Assembly: GCF_000400365.1 (NCBI RefSeq)
Contig: NZ_BAOG01000014.1
Span: 1 to 64,000, forward strand
Source of the DNA: Vibrio jasicida CAIM 1864 = LMG 25398
GTDB taxonomy: Bacteria; Pseudomonadota; Gammaproteobacteria; Enterobacterales; Vibrionaceae
Length of the DNA stretch: 64,000 nucleotides
Direction of reading: 5' to 3'
Shown: positions 37,901 to 44,776 of the stretch, piece after piece
Layout of the letters: each line of letters opens with the position of its first letter
How positions within the stretch are numbered: the stretch's first letter is position 1
Notes under the pieces: model-generated
The model's input: only the letters and a program-made list of their open reading frames with translations
What the model was told of the DNA's origin: nothing
Databases searched by the model: none
Translations under genes and position numbers: made by a program

Positions 37901-39710
37901 TCGCAGAAAGGTACTGTTTGGCATACGCTTTGAGGCTGTCGTGGGCTTGTTCGGCATCTTCGAGTGCATCAATGTGTTTATCATACTGCTCTTTGGTCTC
38001 CATCGCGCTTAACCCGAGTTGTATCACAGGTAAAGCTTGATTGGTGCCAGACAGAAAATCTTTGGATAAGCGGCCTAAACCTCGGAATATTTGGGTTTGA
38101 CCGTTATCCTTGAATGCTTGTTTTATATATGGAATGTCGATGACTGTTTTTCTAAGGATAAGCTTTCTATAATCTTTTACGCTTAATGGGAGCGCCACAA
38201 GAGTTTTAGAAATATCAATCGTCTGTTGAGCATCTTTACATGCCGCGAACGCTGCCTTCAAAGACAACCCGCTCATAATGAAGTCGGGCAGGTTACCCGT
38301 TTCGGCATTTTCCCATAATGCCTGACCAATGGTTTTGGCCATATCACCAAAGGTGCCGTACACTTTGGCACCCTCGATAGAGAGAAAATCCGAGCTCAAT
38401 GAATCGTAGGTTTTCATGATAGCCGAGCTCAGTGATAACGAGGCCATCCCAGGTTTAGACTGGTTGTGATACGTGACGCCCTTGCTAGCGTACACACTGT
38501 ACTCGGGTAACTGGCTAGGAAATTGTTGTATCAGCGTCTCTTCAAGAGTGATCATATCACCACACACACACGCCATTTTGCCAATGCCTGCTGTCTCTTT
38601 AAAAACTAGCCGCTCATGCAGCTCGTAAGTGTAAACATCTTGTAGCTTATCGGTGTTGCCGATAAACGCTTTGGATTTTTTTACATTGGCTCTGATGACG
38701 CTCTCAGGCAACTTCAGCCGCTGATACAGTTCTTTTTCAAACTCTAGCCATTCTTGCTCGCGAAAGGCGATCCGAATGAGATAGAACCCGTCTTTCGCAT
38801 CAATGGGATCCAAGTGTAAAAGTGCGCTGGGTAAGACATCATTCTCTCTCCTGTTGTCCCATTCTGGCATCCTTCTGGTAACCGTTTGTGTGGCGAGAAT
38901 CGTTTCACCGGCAGTCTCAGACTCTCCAGGTTTGATCTGCTTTAAGGGCTGTACCATTGTGACCTCTGCGCCAGCATAAAATGGGTCGGTAAATAGCACC
39001 GCACAGGTATGCACGCGAGGGACGATAAAGCCTTGTAGGTATGGTTTCTTTTGTTGTTTGTCATACCAACTGTTATAGGCTTTCTGCTCTTCACTCAGTT
39101 TGCCATCCGTTTCCTCTTCATATTTCGCAGCCAATTGAGATGGTTTGATTTTGGTAAGCTTAAACTTAACTCCAGTTTGACGTTTACCATTAGCAACTCC
39201 GTCGATAGTCGTCGCAAAATGTTTGATGTTTTCTGCTAATGTCGCGACATCAGATGCGCCTCCGTCTTTGTAATCCGGCGGGGCAATCATTTGTGACAGC
39301 CAGCTAATCGGCGGGAAACTCAACTCATAATCGATGTCTTTTTGGATATTCTCTTTGCGCGCACCTGGATGCAAAATCATGAAGTTTTCTTTATCTTCAG
39401 TTGCAGGCTCTGCTCCATCGACTTTTTCGCCATTAAGTGGCTGCGCTGCAGATTTCGATAAAGGCTCTCCCATGCCTAACTCGACGATTTTACCTTCTAG
39501 GGTTGTGCCCCAAAGTTGAGCATCCTCATCCGCTATCGCGTTCACCATAATCGGCGTCTGGGGAATAGGGCGGATTTTACCGTCTAGTTCTGTCTTCGTA
39601 GTTAAGTCCGATTCTTGGTGCCAATTGGGAAAGATATTTTCAAATCCATCGAATACTGGTTCAAAAAAAGCCCCAAATAAATACACTTCTTGGTCAAATT
39701 GGAAGCCCAT
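34953..39710 (-). CDS. Very large protein with OmpA-like domain, unrecognised family
   Basis: A 1585-residue protein with no signal peptide. Residues about 640-770 resemble an OmpA C-terminal peptidoglycan-binding domain (INFKFNSAEF, then IALIGHGGP, later NRRVEVRLVIP). A hydrophobic Gly/Ala-rich stretch follows at about 805-840 and could insert into a membrane. The C-terminal half is beta-rich and unrecognised. It is the last gene of a three-gene leftward operon, and its ATG overlaps the stop of the lipoprotein gene. The lack of export signal plus a wall-binding domain would suit a protein delivered by a secretion machine such as T6SS; this is inference. Confidence 0.55.
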   Translation of the reverse strand: MGFQFDQEVYLFGAFFEPVFDGFENIFPNWHQESDLTTKTELDGKIRPIPQTPIMVNAIADEDAQLWGTTLEGKIVELGMGEPLSKSAAQPLNGEKVDGAEPATEDKENFMILHPGARKENIQKDIDYELSFPPISWLSQMIAPPDYKDGGASDVATLAENIKHFATTIDGVANGKRQTGVKFKLTKIKPSQLAAKYEEETDGKLSEEQKAYNSWYDKQQKKPYLQGFIVPRVHTCAVLFTDPFYAGAEVTMVQPLKQIKPGESETAGETILATQTVTRRMPEWDNRRENDVLPSALLHLDPIDAKDGFYLIRIAFREQEWLEFEKELYQRLKLPESVIRANVKKSKAFIGNTDKLQDVYTYELHERLVFKETAGIGKMACVCGDMITLEETLIQQFPSQLPEYSVYASKGVTYHNQSKPGMASLSLSSAIMKTYDSLSSDFLSIEGAKVYGTFGDMAKTIGQALWENAETGNLPDFIMSGLSLKAAFAACKDAQQTIDISKTLVALPLSVKDYRKLILRKTVIDIPYIKQAFKDNGQTQIFRGLGRLSKDFLSGTNQALPVIQLGLSAMETKEQYDKHIDALEDAEQAHDSLKAYAKQYLSAIAYLRRSDEKERWETKATEVQGFLGNEAKIYTDAMGVVVRINFKFNSAEFENEVKALNSNYEELCGKLRNLLVENPDYQIALIGHGGPISSQEKNLIVSQRRIDTIKDRILNGTQGDERIKLERRLVTQAKGKAELLPKEGGYHDHGDRSDTADIAINRRVEVRLVIPDFSISLPPSRTGTLALNRAHQYWEGFKITAKEAQKEAFFSAIDVLATVALWTPASPIAAYYLAGSTAGKLLGAATDFYGDLFGDQTFKKLKDTYNTKSMLKTLSMINQELIVLYEKVDTKLEQKELKPSEIAGFLESQVNHDELLKRFLLRAYALNSLVELLAILSSMDGMFRSFDDLIEQYEVDLFIEQYVMSDNWSIPVNMGNTLALNWINRKKAFNSSLSHTVSSLAFDQGRQVRGSFNTGFPVQSQLYLNENTGDVIDINLAKKEGLKAFCNDFNLTKVELEEKDIGFSRLLVKEGDNWQPYVDWVREESGRKLRPQTRVMLQVILTGEGEHKSKSMFLQEVSYSTEVIGFNTNGPAFDVLFTKKNAQELQDPDGAVAKYFEQQPQLQEEELELHSLEFEPTYTFGHVYIHGLKPLCPYVKGIDSLKALIKGQSVFEHVLDNDGFDQMEYTFSLAKHDLALGVRMVGTNNQFRLEYLTAKYGTSKASSPQTSHFDGQIEVLSQFEDTDFLIEDFVMSESSSARDNTPQVIGDQLTVLQGIEIDGQLKWGEDWTEQALASEFDWNKETSFAVCFALFGDELASQEYETMRLNWRELMMKLKLKDGPTIHSAMHYCGEMSIATHTTVVPSNNNYNGMQNEIVFKLAHDKTQSTHNHDDLAQSAIDFLQDNTAQYSQSLKSSDRKHLYIVRFKFTYVSPTGTLVDGMRPYGDIIAGKNLKPLTVTFESLQQSALNEGYPLPGIDVRLPPIKDYMDKPWTRILNEKEPSSISVRNHWRNLENPEQKRDFVNKWIIEQRLSLKAPQVELLQIKEI

Positions 39711-40783
39711 TATTTGGTCTCCTTAAACCAGTCGCCGTTGTTTGCGGTGACGTTGTATACTATCGCAGGGTCGCGCGTACCGTTATTGCTTAGAGCTTGC
39801 CATTCCCAAGTTTGTTTGGTCTGGTTATTTTTCACTGACATGCGCATGGCATTGTAGTTGGTTAAGGCAAACTTGCTATTTAAACCAATCGCAAACTGCA
39901 TTGCGCCTTCTCTTGGTTTAACAACACCTTCTTTTAAATCTACGTAAAAGGCATTGCGAATTCCTGCCGCCCATACCTTGTCCCCTTCTGGACTTATTGC
40001 TTGGTACTTGGTCTTCGCTTGCGCGACGGTTGTGCCCCAATTTACCAGCTTTAGCCTCTCTCCGGTTTTTTCGTCAACAATTCCAGTACCAACAGTACCT
40101 ACATCATATATCAGGCCATCTCTGATAAACCCTGTTCCAGATATTGATGTAGTGCTCTTTTCAACTTTCCCTGTCTTTACATCCCATTTGTAAACCACAC
40201 GCCCTACTTGTCCTGTTCGGTAATACAAGTAACTGCTGTCCTCCGCCCAAATATAACCAGATGGACCATGCAATTGATGAGGTAGGTCAATCATTTTTTG
40301 CTCTTTGATATCAAAGACTTTTACCTGCGTTCCTGCATTCATCGCTACGTAGCGGTTATTTGGTGAACGACTGGTTTTCTTGTAAACAATATCGCGGTTA
40401 GTATCTTTGAATGGTAGATCCGTGACCAAACGTAAGTCGGTACCGTCGGTTTTCATACTCCAGACTTTTATTCGTCCTTCATAATCGGTGTAAGCCGGTG
40501 CGCCTTTTTCTAGCACGCCTCTCTCAGATAAATTGGCCCAAGTAAATTGCACGCGCGGTAAATCGTATGAGCTGGCGTCGTTCAAATCTTCACGTGGCCA
40601 CTCTTTAGCACGAAATACATGATAACGAGGGAATTCACCTGCCTGATAGGTACTTGATGGGCTTTCCGCGATTTCCGTCGGCTCCATCGTGTAGTAGTTA
40701 TGTTCGCCAACGTAGGTGCGGCCATCGTCGCTACACGCCGTGAGCGTAAGTACCGCCAAACAAAGGGATAGTAGTTTTTTCAT
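39710..40783 (-). CDS. Lipoprotein with beta-propeller repeats
   Basis: A 357-residue lipoprotein: signal MKKLLSLCLAVLTLTACSDD with lipobox LTAC (Cys17). The mature part contains propeller-blade phrases such as KVWSMKTDGTDLRLVTD, SPNNRYVAMNAG and YLYYRTGQVG, like TolB/PD40-type propellers. It lies between the 571-aa and 1585-aa genes with a 2-base gap and a one-base overlap, so the three are surely one operon. It could be an outer-membrane partner or an immunity protein for its neighbours; the sequence does not decide. Confidence 0.6.
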   Translation of the reverse strand: MKKLLSLCLAVLTLTACSDDGRTYVGEHNYYTMEPTEIAESPSSTYQAGEFPRYHVFRAKEWPREDLNDASSYDLPRVQFTWANLSERGVLEKGAPAYTDYEGRIKVWSMKTDGTDLRLVTDLPFKDTNRDIVYKKTSRSPNNRYVAMNAGTQVKVFDIKEQKMIDLPHQLHGPSGYIWAEDSSYLYYRTGQVGRVVYKWDVKTGKVEKSTTSISGTGFIRDGLIYDVGTVGTGIVDEKTGERLKLVNWGTTVAQAKTKYQAISPEGDKVWAAGIRNAFYVDLKEGVVKPREGAMQFAIGLNSKFALTNYNAMRMSVKNNQTKQTWEWQALSNNGTRDPAIVYNVTANNGDWFKETK

Positions 40784-40785
40784 AT

Positions 40786-42501
40786 TTAACCTAGGAATTC
40801 TGAAATTGGTACGTTTTCTTCTAAGACCACCAAACGCTGAAGGCCAGTGGAGCTGTTCGCATGCACTGCTCGGACAATATCAACGGTCTCAACTTCTTCG
40901 GGAGGAAACGCAAATCGATGCGTCATATATCCTTCATCATCGATTTTTGTAGAGCGGAAAAATGACTTCGCTATCCAATCGTGCTCGACATTGCGTAGCG
41001 CAAAGAAATCATCAGGCTGATCGACCAAAGGCTCATGTAAATAGCGTATCGTCGGTAAGTCGCCGCATGGCGCCATTTTAAATCCGGCGATATTACTTTG
41101 TGTAAAACTGTTGATTAACGCTGCCCCAAATGCACTCTCTTTTGCCGTGCCAACCGGAATGATCACGGTCCCGGTATTATCGAAACTCTGCGAATCACTG
41201 TATACCTTCAACTCAGCCAATGGCTTGGCGATTGAACTAGGATCACTCTCTAAATTCGCGAGCTCAGCGAGTGTTAATTGAAGTGGAGAGTAGTGCAGAT
41301 AGCACTCTGACTGGATCTCACCATTGATTTTGTAAGGGACCCAAATGTGAGGTAAAGGCGTACCTTGTGCGACTCTATCGTCACCGTCCCCAGCTTTACT
41401 TGGGCTTTTTACTGTTTTAACGGTAATAGGCTCGATGTCTAATGTTGGAAATGCCACCTCAACTTCTTCTTCCGTCAAACGGAAGACACGCGCACTTTGG
41501 TCAACATTGAGTGTGCCTGAGTATACTTTATTGCCAGCTTGATACAGCTCAAACGGCTCTTCCCCGACATAATACTCATTCACTAAATTGGCACCATCAA
41601 TATTGACGTGGCGGAACGCTTTGCCGCCCTCTGGTTCGGCATTACGGTAGTACTCTAAATCGACGTCAGCAAAGTAACCGTTCGGCGCCACCTCTACTTC
41701 GCGCCACATCTTGTTGTTCCAAATCACATAGAAATACCCAGAAGAGCACAACTCAGATCCTCCACCACTTTCAAGCATAGGGAGAACAGGTATCAATACA
41801 TTATCCCATTCTTCCATAGCGGCGTCTTTTTCAACGGGCGTAAGTGCGGTTGCGAGCGGAAGAGTAATGGGTTGCGGTTGGTCAGTACACGGAACTTTAA
41901 TACAGAGATCTCTGAGTTCTTCACTCAATCCTGCAAATGTGGCAAGGCTACGGTGTTGATTCTCCATGTCGCTTCGTGCATTGGTGACTTTCGGTGCCTG
42001 ATCTTCTGATTTTAGTAACATTAGACACGCGGCATGGCTTGGCCATTGTCCCGCAAACTCCACCACTATCTTATGTTCTGGGCTAGGTTCGTAAGGCACG
42101 TGAGCGTAGTTACGCACCAAGGTGACATCGTCGGTAACGGGCTTGTAGGATGCTTTAGGTGTGCGGCTCTCTTTTATGTCAGCCAATGTCTCAATACGAG
42201 ATTTAAGTCTAGGCGCATTCCGAAATCGAGCATCATCAAGGGAATGATGGTTTGGTGTATTCGTGAGTGCAATCCAGTTCGCTTGAACAAGCTCCTTTTG
42301 CAACGCACTGAGTAAGCCCGCTGTCGATTTTTTTGCCGTTAGTGAGACGCGCTGTGCTAACTCGCGAGGCAAACTTTTCACAACATCAGTTGGATTCCGA
42401 AATCGAGAAAATTGTTGTACGCATTCTTCGGGGGTGAGCAGACAAGCAAGATCAGACCGAGAGAGCTTGGCGCTGTTGATGAATCTTATAGATGGATGCA
42501 T
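40786..42501 (-). CDS. First gene of distal cargo operon, possibly secretion-system linked
   Basis: A 571-residue soluble protein I cannot name. Two segments are informative. Residues about 255-282 (GYFYVIWNNKMWREVEV) recall the YVF-x-LWRE-type sequence of T6SS effectors of the VasX kind. Residues about 316-352 (PFELYQAGNKVYSGTLN, then EEVEVAFP) recall the small beta domain found in T6SS-associated secreted proteins. Both likenesses are from memory and weak. It opens the operon; a 9-bp inverted repeat overlaps its ribosome site. Confidence 0.5.
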   Translation of the reverse strand: MHPSIRFINSAKLSRSDLACLLTPEECVQQFSRFRNPTDVVKSLPRELAQRVSLTAKKSTAGLLSALQKELVQANWIALTNTPNHHSLDDARFRNAPRLKSRIETLADIKESRTPKASYKPVTDDVTLVRNYAHVPYEPSPEHKIVVEFAGQWPSHAACLMLLKSEDQAPKVTNARSDMENQHRSLATFAGLSEELRDLCIKVPCTDQPQPITLPLATALTPVEKDAAMEEWDNVLIPVLPMLESGGGSELCSSGYFYVIWNNKMWREVEVAPNGYFADVDLEYYRNAEPEGGKAFRHVNIDGANLVNEYYVGEEPFELYQAGNKVYSGTLNVDQSARVFRLTEEEVEVAFPTLDIEPITVKTVKSPSKAGDGDDRVAQGTPLPHIWVPYKINGEIQSECYLHYSPLQLTLAELANLESDPSSIAKPLAELKVYSDSQSFDNTGTVIIPVGTAKESAFGAALINSFTQSNIAGFKMAPCGDLPTIRYLHEPLVDQPDDFFALRNVEHDWIAKSFFRSTKIDDEGYMTHRFAFPPEEVETVDIVRAVHANSSTGLQRLVVLEENVPISEFLG

Positions 42502-43041
42502 TGGCAGATCTCCGTGGCCAAGTCGTTAAAACAAAGTGGCCACGGTGATAAGTTAAGCTGATAAGACTTAATTTTAACGATTTGGTGATTGATAATCGTT
42601 TACCCATGTATGGGGTATTTCCATTATTTGCTCTAACCAGATGTATTTCAATTAAAAAATAATAAAAAGCCCGCTTTACATTAGGTAAAAAAACCACCAA
42701 TAACAGCTAAATTTTGAAAATTACCACATTAAATCGGCTATGAGTGGCAAAGTAGCCGTCATATTCACATCGTGAGTCGCTAAATTGAATATAAAAAAAC
42801 GAGATCTTAATCACTATTTCTACTCTACAGGGAATAAAAAAGCCGTTTAGTTGCTCGTGAGTGGAAGCTCTAATAGGGGCAAAGAGTCAACAAGGCTACT
42901 TGAGTGATGAAATGTGAGAAGTGATATCAGGTTGGGATGTGGGAGCTTTTCCCATACAAACTGTTCAAGATTGATTCGAAATGAAGAGCTGCCAAGGTTG
43001 AGCGTAATCTTGCAATTTGAAGTTATTTTAGAGGGGGGCAT
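42502..43041. other. 540-base intergenic region between divergent cargo genes
   Basis: No gene is seen. A perfect 9-bp inverted repeat (CCGTGGCCA 42512-42520, TGGCCACGG 42537-42545) borders the start of the leftward operon and overlaps its GGAG. The remainder is AT-rich and presumably holds the two promoters. Confidence 0.5.
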
Positions 43042-43869
43042 GTGGTAAGAATTTTTGGTGTGTTTTGTTGGTTTGTAAGTATCACTTGTATTTCTTTACA
43101 GGTGCATGCAGAGAGTCAATATTCCATTTTAGAAATGATAGACATCCCAAAAGGTAACGTTGATCTGTATACATGTCCTGATGACACTAAAATTTGCAGT
43201 GAACCAGAGTTTATAATGCGCACCATTGCAGTACCTCCTTTTCGTATCGGTAAATTTGAAGTCACGATGGAACAATGGGACGCCTGTGTTTCTGATGGAG
43301 GCTGTCAAAAGCCTAAGTCTAGCTGGGCATATAAAAATCGTCATATAAAAGAGCCGTGTGTAGAGGGAGAAGTCTGCCAATACCCTGATGATATGGGATG
43401 GGGGCGTGGCACCCGTCCCGTTATCAATGTAAGTTATTCTGATGTGCAGGGTTATATAGATTGGGCTAACTCCAAGTTTGGCAAAAAGTACCGCTTACCT
43501 ACGCGTGCTGAATGGGAGTATGTCGCGAGAGCAGGTATGTCGGAGAGTTATGATTGGGGAAAACAACCTAAGGCCAGCAACGTTAACTGTAGTAACTGCG
43601 GCACTGCTTGGAGTAATAAACAAACGGCAAGAGTAGGCTCTTTTCCTCCGAACCGGTTTGGTGCTTTTGATATGCTAGGAAATGTCGGTGAATGGGTAGA
43701 CCAATGTTTACCTCAACGAGTAAAAGGAAGCCAAGAATGTGCAGTTTACTTGTTCGTCGGCGGAGGTTGGTTTTTACCGGGGCAGGACTTAGTCCCTAAT
43801 TCCTATTGGTCACGACATATAGACATTCGAGAGCCATATGTAGGTTTTCGACTTGTTGAAGATATATAA
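43042..43869 (+). CDS. Secreted FGE/SUMF1-fold protein
   Basis: A 275-residue protein with a signal peptide (about 1-22, ending VHAES). The body is a formylglycine-generating-enzyme-like fold: FRIGKFEVTMEQWDAC, RPVINVSYSDVQGYIDWANS, YRLPTRAEWEYVARAG, GAFDMLGNVGEWV and the final VGFRLVED. Ten Cys residues suggest disulfides in the periplasm. It may be a C-type-lectin-like binding protein rather than an active FGE; TagR of T6SS has this fold too. The start is GTG with a strong GAGGGGGG site. It is the last gene before the transposon's right end. Confidence 0.75.
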   Translation: MVRIFGVFCWFVSITCISLQVHAESQYSILEMIDIPKGNVDLYTCPDDTKICSEPEFIMRTIAVPPFRIGKFEVTMEQWDACVSDGGCQKPKSSWAYKNRHIKEPCVEGEVCQYPDDMGWGRGTRPVINVSYSDVQGYIDWANSKFGKKYRLPTRAEWEYVARAGMSESYDWGKQPKASNVNCSNCGTAWSNKQTARVGSFPPNRFGAFDMLGNVGEWVDQCLPQRVKGSQECAVYLFVGGGWFLPGQDLVPNSYWSRHIDIREPYVGFRLVEDI

Positions 43870-43975
43870 TATGAACACTTACTGCCACTGTTTTAGAAAC
43901 CACATTTTGACTGCTTCTAGTGTTGTGTAACTTTCTTACACCTAACCTCTGTGTTTTTGTTGAAGCTGACCAAAA

Positions 43976-44077
43976 GGACATGTTATGGTTTTAAATCTTG
44001 ACAAATTATGGTTTCAATCGATATGTAACTTGTTGAGTTTAAACTATGTGGTTGGACGCATTATGGTTTTAGCGACA
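43976..44077 (-). repeat. Transposon right end with three TnsB-binding sites
   Basis: Inverted copies of the left-end motif lie at 43976-43992, 43999-44015 and 44054-44070, and the element ends AGCGACA at 44077. Spacing is uneven (23 and 55 bp), unlike the regular left end. Such asymmetry gives Tn7-like elements their orientation. Confidence 0.9.
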
Positions 44078-44082
44078 AAAAG
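44078..44082. repeat. Right target-site duplication AAAAG
   Basis: Directly repeats 11676-11680 and also forms the A-run of the displaced ffs terminator. Confidence 0.92.
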
Positions 44083-44110
44083 CCTCGCTTATACAGCGAG
44101 GCTTTTTCGT
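44078..44110 (+). terminator. Displaced terminator of ffs
   Basis: The stem AAAAGCCTCGC / GCGAGGCTTTT with a 7-base loop and T-run. Joining 11675 to 44078 would put this hairpin four bases behind the mature 4.5S sequence. It is therefore the original ffs terminator, now 32 kb away. Confidence 0.88.
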
Positions 44111-44776
44111 TTCTGCTCTGTAAAATACTCTCTCAAACCTTTTCCCTTCCTCCCAACTGGCTATTCGTCTGGCTGGTGGCTTCTCATTACTCATAACCAA
44201 ATTTGTATGCAGTATTCAGCCGTGTCTCTTGTGATTTCTCTTTTGTTTTGGAGTGAATAAATATGCTGATTGCATGGTTCGAACGGGATGTATTTCGACT
44301 AGCTAAATTTGGTCATTCTTTATTAGCAATTTTTCTATCTCCCCTTGCAAATCTTTTCGGATAGTTTGCATTTTTGTCACGCTTGTTAGCCACTCTTAAT
44401 AAAACCATCGTGTAGAAAAATTACACTTTTCGGGAAAAATGAAGTGTTTTTTCAGTCTAATCGGGGTCTTATTCATGTTCATTTACACTTAATTGATCTT
44501 TTGTATGACAAAATAAAATTGAGATTGATTGGGGTCAAAGATTCGCCCGCATTCGCTGTCTGGCTATCTGAAAGTTAATTACAAGTATTCATCGGTTCGG
44601 GTAGGTTATTTTTACTCGCTGGCATAACACTGAATAGATTCTTGATAAATATTCAAAATGAAAATAAACGGTGCAACGGTGACTAGCGAGGCGATTTAAC
44701 TCAATTCTATTCAGCGAATGCTTTTTATCAGTTTGAAATTGTACTGATGTCGCTTGAATGCTTTTTGGAGACCCCC
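44111..44776. other. 666-base region upstream of the P-type ATPase gene
   Basis: No gene, tRNA or known riboswitch was recognised. It is AT-rich with many T-runs and is likely host sequence that followed ffs before insertion. It presumably contains the ATPase promoter. Confidence 0.4.

Larger units (their letters stand above)
11681..44077 (+). mobile_element. Complete Tn7-like CRISPR-associated transposon, subtype I-F3, inserted at ffs
   Basis: A 32,397-bp element bounded by inverted termini: left TGTCGTTAAAACGATAA, right (reverse complement) TGTCGCTAAAACCATAA, with three TnsB-type sites at each end and AAAAG duplicated on both sides. It encodes the TnsA/B/C machinery, TniQ, a cas1/2/3-less Cascade (Cas8/5 fusion, Cas7, Cas6) and a short array with a self-made guide for ffs. 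Cargo includes type I restriction-modification, a DRT1-like reverse-transcriptase system, a helicase pair, and a 9-kb module beyond the array. All core genes look intact, so the element is probably mobile. Confidence 0.95.

Noticed and set aside
34953..43869. Distal cargo treated as host DNA outside the transposon
   Set aside because: The region lies inside the paired ends and duplications, and the displaced ffs terminator is found only after 44077.
44111..44776. Possible metal riboswitch in the long leader of the cation ATPase
   Set aside because: I could not find a conserved riboswitch core or terminator/antiterminator pair.
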